Position numbers and translations under genes: made by a program
Shown here: positions 1 through 10,900 of the stretch, piece by piece
Numbering within the stretch: position 1 is the first letter of the stretch
Layout: each line of letters starts with the position of its first letter
Notes under the pieces: generated by a model
Databases searched by the model: none
Told to the model about the DNA's origin: nothing
What the model saw: the letters and a program-made list of their open reading frames with translations, nothing else
Source of the DNA: Semisulcospira habei
Taxonomy: Eukaryota > Mollusca > Gastropoda > Semisulcospiridae
Length of the DNA stretch: 64,000 bases
Assembly: GCA_036245525.1 (NCBI GenBank)
Contig: BTPG01000002.1
Span: forward strand, 125,921,862-125,985,861
Direction of reading: 5' to 3'

Positions 1-777
1 TCGGACAACACGACGGTGGTCGCTTACATCCAGAAGCAAGGGGGCACACACTCCCCCGACCTGTGTATGCTCCTCTACAGGATGATGCGTTGGTGCGAGG
101 ACCGGGGCATTATCCTTCGAGCCCGGCACGTTCCCGGATGCCTGAATGTCTTGGCCGACTCTCTGTCTCGCCGCGGCCAGCTCCTACACACGGAATGGAC
201 CCTGCGACAGGACATCTTTCGGATAATCTGCGCCCGCTAAGAAAGGGAGACTCCCCAGGTCGACTTGTTTGCCACGAGGTGGAACCATCAGCTTCCCCTC
301 TTCGTCTCCCCGATTCTCGACCCCCTTGCCTGGGCTGTCGATGCGCTCTCCATTCCCTGGGACGGCCTTGTGGCCTATGCCTACCCCCCTACCGTCCTCG
401 TTCCCAAAGTCCTCCTCAAACTGCGGGGCTGTTCAGCGATCCTCCTGTTGGTCGCGCCGTTCGCCTGGAAACGCTCCTGGACCACCGACCTGCTCAGCCT
501 CGCCACGGACCCGCCCGTGCAGCTGCCCACCCAGAAAAAAAGAGCGCGGACCATGCTCAAGCAACCGCGCCAGCCGCTGTTCCACCCCTGCCCGGAGCGA
601 CTCCTCCTTCACGCCTGGAGGTGGTGCGGCAAGCCCTCGGAGCTAGAGGCTACTCGGGTGCAGCAATGGAGCCGATCGCTGCGGCCCGTAGACCATCGAC
701 CCTTCGAGTCTACAAGGGACAGTGGCGAGTCCTCTGTTCCTGGTGCAACGATCACGGCCTTACGCCCACGGATCTGA
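1..777 (+). pseudogene. DIRS E1 RNase H / methyltransferase-like region
   Basis: Frame 1 reads SDNTTVVAYIQKQGG (RNase H) and [17 protein letters not shown], then a TAA at 238-240 created by a 6-bp insertion relative to E4. It continues in the same frame as the methyltransferase-like segment ([35 protein letters not shown]) to 777. In DIRS elements this module follows reverse transcriptase, which here lies outside the window. Confidence 0.85.
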
Positions 778-1701
778 CTCATCCTCAGCTGGCGGACTTC
801 TTTCTCTGGCTCTTCCGAGACCAAGGCCTAGCCCCCATCACGGTACGCGGTTACCTGTCCATGATTGCGGACACCTTTCGTCACCTGGGACGACCCGATC
901 CGGGCGCCTGCAAGGACCTAGCCGACCTTATGGGACACTTCGGCTTACAGCGCCCGACACTCCGCTCGCTCATTCCTCGCTGGGCCTACCCTGGGTGTTC
1001 ACGTGGTTGAACTCCGCCCGCTTCGAACCTTTACCTTTGGCCCAGTTCGCGGACTTGACACGCAAGACTGGTTTCCTGCTGGCCCTTGCTACCGCTTCGC
1101 GTGCGAGCGAGCTACATGCGCTTTCGGCACGCCCTTCCTGTCTGCAGTTCCGTACAGACGGCTCCGTCCAGCTGCGCACGGACCCGGCCTTTCTGGCGAA
1201 GAACAGGTCTCCTTTAACTCCGCCTCAGGTGATCACCATTAGGCCGCTGAGAGACCGACCCCGGTCCCAGGAGACCAGGCTACAGGTTCCCGTGCGCGCC
1301 CTTAAAATCTATCTGCGGCGATCTAGGCCCGTCCTCAGGGGATGGTCGCGCCTCTTCCTACCTCTAAGACCCAACTGGCGTGACATTACAGCCCAGACGA
1401 TCTCTTCCTGGCTCCGCTGGGTCATACGCTCCGCTTATCAGGAGATCTCCCTCAGGGAGCGAAGAGGCTGCACATTCACGCACACGAGGTACGAGCTATG
1501 GCCACGAGCGTCACGCTTGATCGAAACTGCGCTGTCAAGGACATCGTGGCAGCCGTGGGCTGGAAAACCGAGTCGGTCTTTGCCCGTTTCTACCTCCGGG
1601 ACCTGGCTAGCCAGCGAGAGAATCTCACACTGGTGGGGGACATCGCCGCGGCGCAACACTCCCTCCCGGCGCCACCGGCACCGTGGTATGCACTTCACTA
1701 A
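622..1701 (+). pseudogene. DIRS E1 tyrosine recombinase, two frameshifts
   Basis: The recombinase is spread over three frames: N-terminal core-binding part (PSTLRVYKGQWRVLCSW to about 985), the middle part with the first catalytic Arg (ATASRASELHAL), and the end with [12 protein letters not shown], whose Tyr is the nucleophile. Compared with E4, single bases are missing near 984 and near 1460. All RHRY-type residues are still recognisable. It would have catalysed integration of the circular DNA intermediate. Confidence 0.85.
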
Positions 1702-1782
1702 AATTGTCGGGAGTGTGCGACGGGGAGAATGGCGCTGTTCTGTTGGGGAGTTGTGGGCGGCACCCTCCTCCTCATCGCAATT

Positions 1783-1879
1783 CTCCCATGTAGTCATGTC
1801 ATCGGTAATGTTTTTGAAGAAACAAATTCATTTTTCTCTAAAAGGTATTTTTTCGAAAAATACTTACCGATGACATGAC
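1783..1879 (+). repeat. E1 internal complementary region
   Basis: Contains CATGTCATCGGTAATG, then an AT-rich stretch, then TACTTACCGATGACATGA: the reverse complement of a left terminus joined to the right terminus. This is the hallmark used by DIRS elements to complete and circularise their DNA. Confidence 0.8.
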
Positions 1880-1894
1880 TCGGATGACCCTCCC

Positions 1895-2147
1895 TCCTGC
1901 CCCGCTTGCCGCTTTCGAGCGAAGTATCAGACTGAACGGTCTCGTGACCTGATCTGGTAAGGCGGGTATGGGGAGATAACTCTCGGCCCCTCTGGGGGGG
2001 TTCCCCGAGTGCCTCTCGGGTTGTGTGGGCACACAACGGGCAAGTAGGCTAAAATTGAGCCTAGAAGTAGACATTCCCATGTAGTCATGTAGTCATGTCA
2101 TCGGTAAGTATTTTTAGAAAAAATACCTTTTAGAGAAAAATGAATTT
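1895..2147 (+). repeat. E1 right inverted terminal repeat
   Basis: Similar to the right repeat of E4: GGGGTTCCCCGAGTGCCTC, TGTGGGCACACAACGGG, then CATCGGTAAGTATTTT and the end GAAAAATGAATTT. An extra TAGTCATG unit is duplicated near 2090. The left partner is outside the window. Confidence 0.8.
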
Positions 2148-2337
2148 TCTTTGTCTCTGGTCTTGTTTTTTCGCTGGCCAGTCGCTCTACTTCCCAGTCC
2201 CCTGGCTCCTCGAGACAGTCAGGAAGGTCCTCCAGTCGCTGGGGGTGGGCTCCGAAGAGGCGCAGAGCCCGGTACTGCACCTGCCTGGTGAGACTCCACA
2301 GAGCGAACACCATTCCTGTTGAATCCATCTCCAAGTG

Positions 2338-2722
2338 ACCCCACCCGGGTCTGCCCTGGGGGACTTGGGTGGGGTTAGGTATTTTTAGTTCCCAGGGTCA
2401 CCCTGGTCAGCCCCACAGGGTGGGTTTTTCTCTCTGGGGCATGTGTTTCTGTCTACCCTTTGTCCATTCACCTGTATTTGCCTTTTTAAAACTCTCCCTT
2501 ACTGTCTGCACTGCCTGTAGCTCTTGATATTGGATGTGTGTTGCTAAATGGTCTTAGCTTTATTTAGGCCCCATGTGTTAGGTTTATTTAATGTATTTGA
2601 CCGGCTGGCGACATACATTCAATGTTCTGTTTATTTATTTTTTTTCACAAGCAGTGCAGGCACGTCCTGAGAAAGCCTTGTTGCTGTCGGGACGTTAAGC
2701 AATGTACAATCAATCAATCAAA
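2338..2722 (+). mobile_element. 5'-truncated non-LTR retroelement 3' end
   Basis: A 385-bp insertion bounded by a perfect 13-bp direct repeat CCATCTCCAAGTG (2325-2337 and 2723-2735). It ends in GGGACGTTAAGCAATGTACA followed by an (AATC)n tail, as LINE/SINE 3' ends do. No coding frame remains. The family is not recognised beyond that. Confidence 0.75.
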
Positions 2723-2735
2723 CCATCTCCAAGTG

Positions 2736-3600
2736 TCATATGGCTGTATATGCATGGTACTGTGGTTTATTAGAGTGCGCTGTGCAGCCCAGTACCTCCG
2801 TCTTCAGCACTCGGGGTTTCTGTCGGGGTTACCTCACCCTTAGCTTCTGGTCAAAAGGCCTTTCCTGGGAGCACAGGATGGTTTAGTTTTGGAGTATCCT
2901 TCTCCTAGATGGATTGCCGACCAAGGCTTATGGGTCCCATCTACTCAGGTTTTCCCTCGGAGTTTTCCTTCTCGAAGGAGATCTGCCAACCAAGGCTATC
3001 GAGCATCCCTGCCCGGATTTGTATAGGGTTTTAAAACTCCCCTAGCCTTTGCCTCTCCCAAGGCACCCACAAGGCAGTGGGGCTATTTACCCATAGCTGG
3101 GGATCTGGTTCATGGGCATCAGGGCTTGTCCACACATCGATGGGCCTGCATGCCGCATGTCTGGGGGCCAGATCTCCTCCGAGTCCTCTGTAGTTCAGCC
3201 CGAGTCTGTAAGGTGCTCGGTTACCATGAGTCACCACGAGGAGCACTACATGAGGCTTGTTGTTGGAGAGGCTGTGTACTGGCAGGGAGAGACTGACATG
3301 TTCTGCTCCCCTTTTCGCAAAACTGCTAGCCAGCGGTGGGAGCTGAAAGCGAGAGCGACAAGCACAGATGCTACACTACCACACTAGACGCATCACAACA
3401 ACCATTTGACCCACAGCCAGTGGTCTGACGAGGATGGAACAAAAGCCTTCCTGTTCCGCATCTCGCTGGGGTGAACGGGGTACTGTGATGCGACAGTGGA
3501 CGCTATGGAACCATGCAGCCTGGGGCGCGAGTACCAGGAGATGAGACGTGGCGACAGCTGGGCTGGATCTTTCAGTCGTAACCTTACAGGTGGTTCTGTG
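2736..3600. other. Unassigned sequence between E1 and E2
   Basis: No coding region, hairpin or terminal repeat recognised. The GC-rich style resembles retroelement leader sequence and it may be the decayed 5' part of E2, but I found no motif proving it. Confidence 0.4.
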
Positions 3601-3625
3601 CTCCGATACCGCGACAGTACAGTCG

Positions 3626-3790
3626 ACTCTTCTCGTACCCAAGCCGGTGGTTTTGGCGGCCAATCTTCGACCTGTCAGCTCAGCACAAGTTCCTCGGCGC
3701 CGTGGAGATTGGCAACAGACAGAGTCCTGAGGGCAGCGGTGCGTCTCCAGGACTTTGTGACAGCTGGAGGTCCGATGTCGAAACATGTTG
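3626..3790 (+). pseudogene. DIRS E2 reverse transcriptase relic
   Basis: Translating from 3626 gives YSRLF, then after slippage PKPGG and WRPIFDLSA, matching the start of the DIRS RT ([24 protein letters not shown]). A segment like VLRAAVRLQDFV follows, matching [13 protein letters not shown] of E4. The catalytic YxDD region is not found. Confidence 0.6.
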
Positions 3791-4479
3791 GCAAGCCTCG
3801 GCAGTAGACAGGGTTCCTGCGTGCGATTCTCCGTCGACTAGGCTGCTCACGCTACATGGTCCTACATGGTTCATTCGCGTGGATGACACCGAGGATGGAG
3901 CTCATGGCTGTCCTGTTCGAGTACGACTCCCAGTAGGACGGGAGCAGTGCAGAGTAGGAGCGACCCTCAGAGCCTACTTCGGGTTGACTGTTAGGACTGC
4001 TGGCTCGCCAGCGCTTGTAGCCTGACACTTCATCTGCTTGGAGAGGAAGCACTACGGCTGGTTCTGGAGAAGATTGAAGTACACAGGGGAGATGCTAGTG
4101 CTCCTGAGGCCAGCTGCGCTTGGAGTCGTCGCCACGACCAGATCTTCCAGCTTCCCTGCTCGCCATCGAGTATCGAAATTTGAGGTTGTACACATGGTTG
4201 TCCGACATCCCTCTTGCTAGAGGCTTGCGGCGGATATGTTAGAAGCGCAATCTGCAGCCACGAGGAGAGCCGCTCAGCGGCTATGGAGGTAGGTGGACAT
4301 TCTCCTGGCTCGGTGCGACTCGTCACTTCACCAGTCGTGGTCATCTCTTCCCCACGTGCCCTCCTCTGCAGCTCCCCACCCCACGCACGATGCTCAAGCA
4401 ACCGTGACAGCCGCCATACTAGCCGTGCCCTGAACATCTCCTCCACGCCTGGAGTTAGTGCGGTGAGCCCTCGACCGCA

Positions 4480-5504
4480 GAGGCTTCCCTAGCGCGGCAG
4501 TGGATGCGATCGCGACAGCCCGCAGACCCTCAACCAGACGAGTTACGAGGGGAGATAATGAGCGCGGTGTGACAGGTGTGGCGACAACCTTCTCTCCCCA
4601 TGGACTTGACGAAGCCCCAGCTTGCGGAGTGCTTCCTCTGGCTTTTCAACGACCAGGGACTGGCTCCGATCACCTTTCGGGGCTACCTAGCCATGATCGC
4701 CGACACCTACCGGCGCTTGCGCTGGTCCGACCCTGATAGCTGCAAGACCGCGCAGATCTGATGGTCTCATCGGTCTGCAACGCCCGGCACTATTTCGCTT
4801 GTGCCAAGATGGGTCTACCATGGGTGCTTACGTGGCTCAACTCCGTCCGGTTGAACCTCTGCAGTGGGCGTGCTTGACGGATGTAACTCGGAAGACGTGC
4901 TCCCTGTCGGCCCTAGCCTCAGCCTCCAGGGTCAGGGAACTTCATGCGCGGTTGACACACCCAGATTCCTTGCAGTGCCGGACGGACGGCTCTGTGCAAC
5001 TGCTGCCTGAACCATCTTCCTGGCCAAGACGCGGTCTTCTTTGACGGGCCCACAGATGATGCCTATTCGCCCTTCACGTGTGACAGACTCCACCTGGGAG
5101 ACCAGACTACAGAACCCGGTGAGAGCCTTTCGTGTGTACCGGCGCTGGACCAAGCCTCGGCGCAGAGGACGTATCCGCCTGTTTCTCCCTTTGTCCCCAG
5201 GTAGACGTGACATCTCAGCCCAGACCATCTCCTCCTGGATCCTTTGGGTGATTCGCTCTGCCTAACAGGACCTCGCCCCAGATGCAGCCAAATGTATGAA
5301 CATCAGGGCGCACGAGGTCAGAGCCATGGCCGCAAGTCTCACTTCGACCGCAACTGCGCAGTCAAGGTCTTGGTGGCGGCTGTGGGATGGCGAGCTGAGA
5401 CCACATTCGCCAGCTTCTACCTGAGGGATCTCTCTGCCCAGCGGCAGAACCTCTCGCTGGCAGGAGACTTCGCAGCAACGCAACACTCCCTCCCGGCGCC
5501 ATAG
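4480..5504 (+). pseudogene. DIRS E2 tyrosine recombinase relic
   Basis: Fragments in several frames: LTKPQLAECFLWLFNDQGL, RGYLAMIADTYRRL, SALASASRVRELHAR (first Arg region), [30 protein letters not shown] and FASFYLRDLSAQ (Tyr region). Their order equals that in E4. Multiple frameshifts make it non-functional. Confidence 0.8.
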
Positions 5505-5622
5505 GCGCCGCAGGTATCTTAGCTAAAATTATCGGGAGTTTGCTGCAGGAGGGCGGGCCTGAGGGCAGTGTCGTTGGCATTAAGGGCGCTATAGAGGCAC
5601 CCACCTCCTCTTCGGGATTCTT

Positions 5623-5718
5623 TCTATTAGTAATACCATCGGTAATGTGTTTTGAGAAAACAAATGAATTTTTCTTTAAAATGAATTTTTTTGAAAAATA
5701 CTTACCGATGGTATTACT
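5623..5718 (+). repeat. E2 internal complementary region
   Basis: CTATTAGTAATACCATCGG, an AT-rich centre and CTTACCGATGGTATTAC: reverse complement of the joined termini, placed just upstream of the right repeat as in the other three DIRS copies. Confidence 0.75.
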
Positions 5719-5744
5719 CGAAGGTCCCTCCCTCCTGCCCCGCT

Positions 5745-5982
5745 TGCTGCCAGTTTGCTAAGAAACTAAACTGAGGTATGCCGGGTAGTCTCGTTCCGGG
5801 TGGGACTAAGAGGAGGCTACTCGGGTTACGGCCTGGTCTAGGGCGCCCCTCTCCTGCCAACACTCCCTTATACGGACACAACCAAATTTTGGCTAAAATT
5901 AGGCTAGCTAGGTAACATTCCTATTAGTAATGCCATCGGTAAGTATTTTTCAAAAAAATTCATTTTAAAGAAAAATTCATTT
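5745..5982 (+). repeat. E2 right inverted terminal repeat
   Basis: Runs to the terminal stretch with CATCGGTAAGTATTTTTC and a final AATTCATTT. The left copy expected to match it was not found in the window. Confidence 0.65.
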
Positions 5983-6130
5983 TCTCTAAGAATTCTGTTT
6001 TAATACAGGTTAAACATTTCTGTGGTGAAACTCAGTTTTTCTGTTCCAGAGAGTTTCCTACGAAATATTCTTTCATTAAATTTTTGTACAATAGAAACAC
6101 AATTTAGTGATTTTATGCAACATTTGTAAA

Positions 6131-7556
6131 CTCACAAACCAGATAGGTGAGGCTAGCACTGGCAGAATTGTACAACAAACCAAGGGGAATTACTCAGCGC
6201 TGGACAACAGTTAGATCCCCTGCCCCTGCACCTTCGTGTTTGTGTATGTATGTTTCCCCTGCCTACTTCCTAAGTTCCGGAGAAAGACATGGGTTATATA
6301 AGAGACCTGATGCATCTTATTGAAGATGCAAATGATCGTCTTATTCTATACCTGCGTATTTCTCTGTGGGCTGGCGATTGGGTGCCTGATAGGCGGGGGC
6401 AGGGGATCTAACTGTTGTCCAGCGCTGAGTAATTCCCCTTGGTTTGTTGTACAATTCTGCCAGTGCTAGCCTCACCTATCTGGTTTGTGAGTATCTCGGT
6501 ATAACTGGAGGCAAATTTGTATCGTTACATTGTTGTGTAATGTTCTGTGCATCTACTGTGGGTATACAGGGTATTTACCTGACCACATATAGTAATGCAC
6601 CTTCGTGTTTGTGTATGTATGTTTCCCCTGCCTACTTCCTAAGTTCCGGAGAAAGACATGGGTTATATAAGAGACCTGATGCATCTTATTGAAGATGCAA
6701 ATGATCGTCTTATTCTATACCTGCGTATTTCTCTGTGGGCTGGCGATTGGGTGCCTGATAGGCGGGGGCAGGGGATCTAACTGTTGTCCAGCGCTGAGTA
6801 ATTCCCCTTTTTTTGTTGTACAATTCTGCCAGTGCTAGCCTCACCTATCTGGTTTGTGAGTATCTCAGTATAACTCGAGGCAAATTTGTATCGTTACATT
6901 GTTGTGTAATGTTCTGTGCATCTACTGTGGGAATACAGGGTATTTACCCGACCACATATAGTAATGCACCTTCGTGTTTGTGTATGTATGTTTCCCCTGC
7001 CTACTTCCTAAGTTCCGGAGAAAGACATGGGTTATATAAGAGACCTGATGCATCTTATTGAAGATGCAAATGATCGTCTTATTCTATACCTGCGTATTTC
7101 TCTGTGGGCTGGCGATTGGGTGCCTGATAGGCGGGGGCAGGGGATCTAACTGTTGTCCAGCGCTGAGTAATTCCCCTTGGTTTGTTGTACAATTCTGCCA
7201 GTGCTAGCCTCACCTATCTGGTTTGTGAGTATCTCAGTATAACTCGAGGCAAATTTGTATCGTTACATTGTTGTGTAATGTTCTGTGCATCTACTGTGGG
7301 AATACAGGGTATTTACCCGACCACATATAGTAATGCACCTTCGTGTTTGTGTATGTATGTTTCCCCTCCCTACTTCCTAAGTTCCGGAGAAAGACATGGG
7401 TTATATAAGAGACCTGATGCATCTTATTGAAGATGCAAATGATCGTCTTATTCTATACCTGCGTATTTCTCTGTGGGCTGGCGATTGGGTGCCTGATAGG
7501 CGGGGGCAGGGGATCTAACTGTTGTCCAGCGCTGAGTAATTCCCCTTGGTTTGTTG
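6131..7556 (+). repeat. 369-bp tandem array with inverted partial copy, flanked by a 12-bp direct repeat
   Basis: Unit starts at 6227, 6596, 6965 and 7334 give a 369-bp period (about 3.6 copies, nearly identical). The first 96 bp (6131-6226) are an inverted partial copy of the unit. The whole block sits between two perfect copies of AACATTTGTAAA (6119-6130 and 7557-7568). It looks like an inserted concatemer, not a local satellite. Fragments of the unit recur at 35115-35146, 37465-37545 and 38567-38609. Because 369 is divisible by 3, a chance frame repeats in each unit; I do not call it coding. Confidence 0.85.
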
Positions 7557-7568
7557 AACATTTGTAAA

Positions 7569-7876
7569 GTTTCAGAGTTGTCTGATTTTTTTGGGTGATT
7601 CTTGATTAATTCTGTGCTCAGAACGTGTTTTTTCTTTGGTGGAATTTCATGTTGTAGTTGATCCTTCACTGCTTTGATATGGCAAACAAACTACGTCCAG
7701 CTGCAAAGGACACAGATCCTCATGAGTCCCTGCTGACACAGGTGCTCTTGAGGATTTATGACACCTTATCACATTTCACATCCATGTTTCACAAGCTGAA
7801 AAGGGATCAGTCTGTATGCCTGGGAGCCTATCACTGTATCAGAATTACATTTCTTTGCGTGATGTCTTGTTTTCAG
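7569..7876. other. Intron with P1 hairpin relic
   Basis: Intron upstream of the first VAC14 exon of the window. At 7704-7766 ACAGATCCTCATGAGTCC pairs imperfectly with TGAGGATTTATGACACC, a decayed P1 palindrome. Nothing else seen. Confidence 0.5.
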
Positions 7877-7984
7877 GATATTGTGACAGAAAGCTCCTCA
7901 TTTGATCTGGTAGCTTTTGTTCCGCTGTTGAGGGAGAGGATCTACAGCAAGAACACATTTGCACGGCAGTTTGTTGTGTCATGG
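7877..7984 (+). CDS. VAC14: VAC14 exon 1 of window (DIVTES block)
   Basis: Thirty-six codons in phase 0, from [12 protein letters not shown] to FARQFVVSW. The acceptor is TTTTCAG and the donor GTGAGT. This is a HEAT-repeat helix pair matching about residue 160 onward of the vertebrate protein. The preceding exon is not in the window, so the upstream intron is at least 7.8 kb and holds E1, E2 and the 369-bp array. Confidence 0.93.
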
Positions 7985-10900
7985 GTGAGTCATCAAATGC
8001 ATTACCTCACATTCTCCTGCCATCTCTTGTCATATCATTTTCATATAATGCCGAAGAACCTTTAATGAATGGTTACCCCTGTTGCCAAAGAAAAAGTGGC
8101 TGTAAACAGGAGGTGACTGTTCAGGAGAGGTTTGATGGACATGCTTGTCACACTTGGATAAGAGCATATGGATATATGTGATCATTATTTACACCAAAAC
8201 CGGACCTCCATAGACTTCTGTGAAGTGTGATACATGTACTACTACTAGTGATGCGAATGTTCGTTATCTTCAGCGGTGAAAGAAAATAACTGAAATTGTG
8301 TTTGTGTATACTAGTAAGGTAGGGAGAAAGCACAACGTGTGTTGATGTGTGTCGCTGCCATGTTTTTTTCTTAACTCATTCTACCCCATCACCGAAATCC
8401 CCAAATATTGCCGTTGTCCTCTGAAGACTGCATTCTACCCCATCACCGAAATCCCCAAATATTGCCGTTGTCCTCTGAAGACTGCATTGCAGTGCAGGAC
8501 ACATATCGACCATGATAGTTCAAGGGTGATGCCAGAATAGCTAGGCGCCAAGCTATTCTGGCATCACCCTTGAACTATCATGGTCGATCCTTATCTTGCT
8601 GTGGTGTGTCTGGGGTAGAATGAGCTAAACAAATAGAAAAGGTGGGGACGGGCGGCGGAGTAAGTTTGAGGAGGGCGTAGTACTGACACCAGCCGGGTCA
8701 ACATGCAGTCACCTTATTGTCCTGATAGTTACTGGCCCAGAGTCAAAATGCCTTGCACTTCTTTTCCAGCCTATGTGTTACCATTTTTCTCTCACCATTT
8801 TGTTTCCTTGGCTAAGCACCCACATATGTAGCACAGACTCATTAGTACTAGCTGTTAGTAACTGTTGGTGGTTTGTGGCTGGTGCATAGAAACTGGCAAG
8901 TTATTCACTGACTGCCACTAATGTGTTTGTTTCTTCAAAATCCTTACCGATGGCATTACTAATAGGAAGGTACACTTAGCCTAGTGATTTTAGCCTAAGT
9001 ATCCGTTGTATATAGCAACGGAACCGGGGAGGCGACTCCAGGGAGCCGTTACCCCAAAAACTCCCCGAGTGGCCTCCCCTCCCTCCCCATGAGGCCACAT
9101 GGGCTGATACACCAGTCTCACGCTTAGCTTCCTAGCGAATGGACGTACCGGTTTCGGCCTTGGATTTACCACGTGCTTGCCTTCTTGTTTGGACTCCTTA
9201 CCTGTGACTGTGGGGACTTACCTTTATTCCTGGCGCCTTCCTTCGCCTCGGCTTTGGATTTACGTGTGCCTTCCTGTGTGGAACTCCTTACTTGTGACTT
9301 GTGCTTGTGGGGACTTACCTTTCTTCCAGGCACCTGGCTTCGCCAGGGCCTTGCATCCGGTGGGATTTTACCTTCTCCTGGGTCCTTTTTGTCCTCTCCC
9401 CGGTTGGATGGCCGGTCGGCGAATTGCTTTGCTGCTCCACCTTCTGGCGGCATGAGGTAAGGTCTTGGGTAATGCCGTGGGCCGGCGAGGCGCTGACCGG
9501 CTACGGCTTTGCCCGGGACGACTTCAGGCTTCATGATGCGGCCGGTTTCGTGACGTGGCCGGTTTCACATGTACGGTTATTGCAGTGTGCCTGTACTATG
9601 GGCCCGGCCTGTTCTCTCTCATGGGTTCCATTTTCTGTTGCAGTGCGCAATTACGTTCGTGCCCTGGCTGCTTGGGGTTTCAGTGGCCGAGCGACACCCA
9701 TGCCCTATGACTGCATTGTTCCGGCTGCTCCTCCTCCTGGTCGTGCCATGTATGTGCTTCATGGAAGGAGCAGCGGTGGTCTCGCCTTTGGGATTTTTAC
9801 CAGTGTGGCTTCCTGTCGACTTCCTGGGACTGCAGTAGGCAGCCGGCCGGTGACCTCCCTGCTGCCACTACAACGTCCGCCCCTGTGCCTTCCAGCCCTG
9901 GACCCCGTAGGTGGGTGTCCTCTGACATTGTGGGCCTGGCCTCGCGCCAGAACTCGACCACTTCTGACATCGGTGCGCACCCCTCGGCCATTACCTCCCG
10001 CTCTGAAGTGGACACGCGGTGACCAGGACCGCCCTCACCCCCAGCTAGAATGAGCCTCCTGGCGACCAGGGCATTTTCCAGTGCACGACAGAGGCCATCC
10101 CAGGTGCGGCACAGGGTCCGGCCTGCGGCGTCTCCCGAGTCTCACCCCACAAGTTTGAAGTCTCTGGGGTCCTTGACGCACTCGAGCCCCCCCCCCCCCA
10201 TCCCGTCCGGCGCTAGCTCCCCCGGCGGCAGGGGCCTCGTCTGGCGCGCCCCACAGGCACCAGAGGGTGGATGAACGCACACAGCACCCTGCGAAGGCGC
10301 CTTATTTAACGCGCATCTCCAGCAGGGAAAGTTATTTGACGGGGGATTCTAAACCAACCGCTGCTGGCCTGCGGATGTGGATATCAAGTTCCGGCAGCAC
10401 TGGTACGTGGGACACTCGCAGTCCTTCCTGTGCCCCCTCCCGCCGGTGGACCCTGTGGCGGAGGTGCAGGTCGGGGGGGAAGGCCGTTGTTGGCAGGAGT
10501 ATTCCCCAGGGCATGGAGAAAAGCGCGACCCTCGTCCGAAATTCCCTGGCCTGTTTGGGGTTTTTGGAACTGGCAACCCAAACTGTGGTGCGGCGGGTGG
10601 AGGACTTCTGGGAGTTGCCAGACGCCCCAGATCCTCTGCGCGACCTACACTCCCTGCTAGTGACGGCCAATCGCGCAGTCTACCATGCCTCTACTAACGC
10701 CGTGGCCAACTGTGACTTGATGCAGAGGGATGGCGTCTTGCGGAGGTGTATGGGGTTGCCCGCCTCGGTGAAGGGACAACTTTGACAGGACCCCCTCCTC
10801 TTTGTCCCAACCTGGCAGTCGGTGAAGGACTCGGCCATGGACCTTTGGCCTAGCGTCCCTCCCGCGGACTCCGCGTGTTTTCCTGCCCCCCCCCCCACCC

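Larger units (their letters stand above)
1..2147 (+). mobile_element. DIRS-type retrotransposon E1, 3' part
   Basis: Tyrosine-recombinase retrotransposon, cut on the left by the window edge. Order: RNase H and methyltransferase-like region, tyrosine recombinase, internal complementary region (1783-1879), right inverted repeat ending at about 2147. It is the same family as E4, sharing terminal CATGTCATCGGTAA and closely similar proteins. Coding frames carry an in-frame stop and two frameshifts, so it is a dead copy. It lies in the sense orientation in an upstream VAC14 intron. Confidence 0.88.
3600..5982 (+). mobile_element. DIRS-type retrotransposon E2, strongly decayed
   Basis: The order RT relic, recombinase relic, internal complementary region and right inverted repeat identifies a DIRS element. 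The RT and recombinase relics are only about 0.9 kb apart, against about 1.6 kb in E4, so the RNase H region is largely deleted. Its left inverted repeat is not in the window. The right end CATCGGTAAGTATTTTTC to about 5982 is closest to E3 in its GTAATGCCATCGGTAA motif. Confidence 0.75.

Noticed and set aside
2736..3600. An LTR or promoter region
   Set aside because: No repeated partner, primer-binding site or polypurine tract was found in the window.
6444..7430. Three 82-codon frames, nearly identical
   Set aside because: They are the same chance frame of a 369-bp tandem repeat (369 is divisible by 3); no independent sign of coding.
6227..7556. Hammerhead ribozyme in the 369-bp unit
   Set aside because: CTGATG with a stem and AAAT was found but the conserved A9 and GAAA core are missing; not called.
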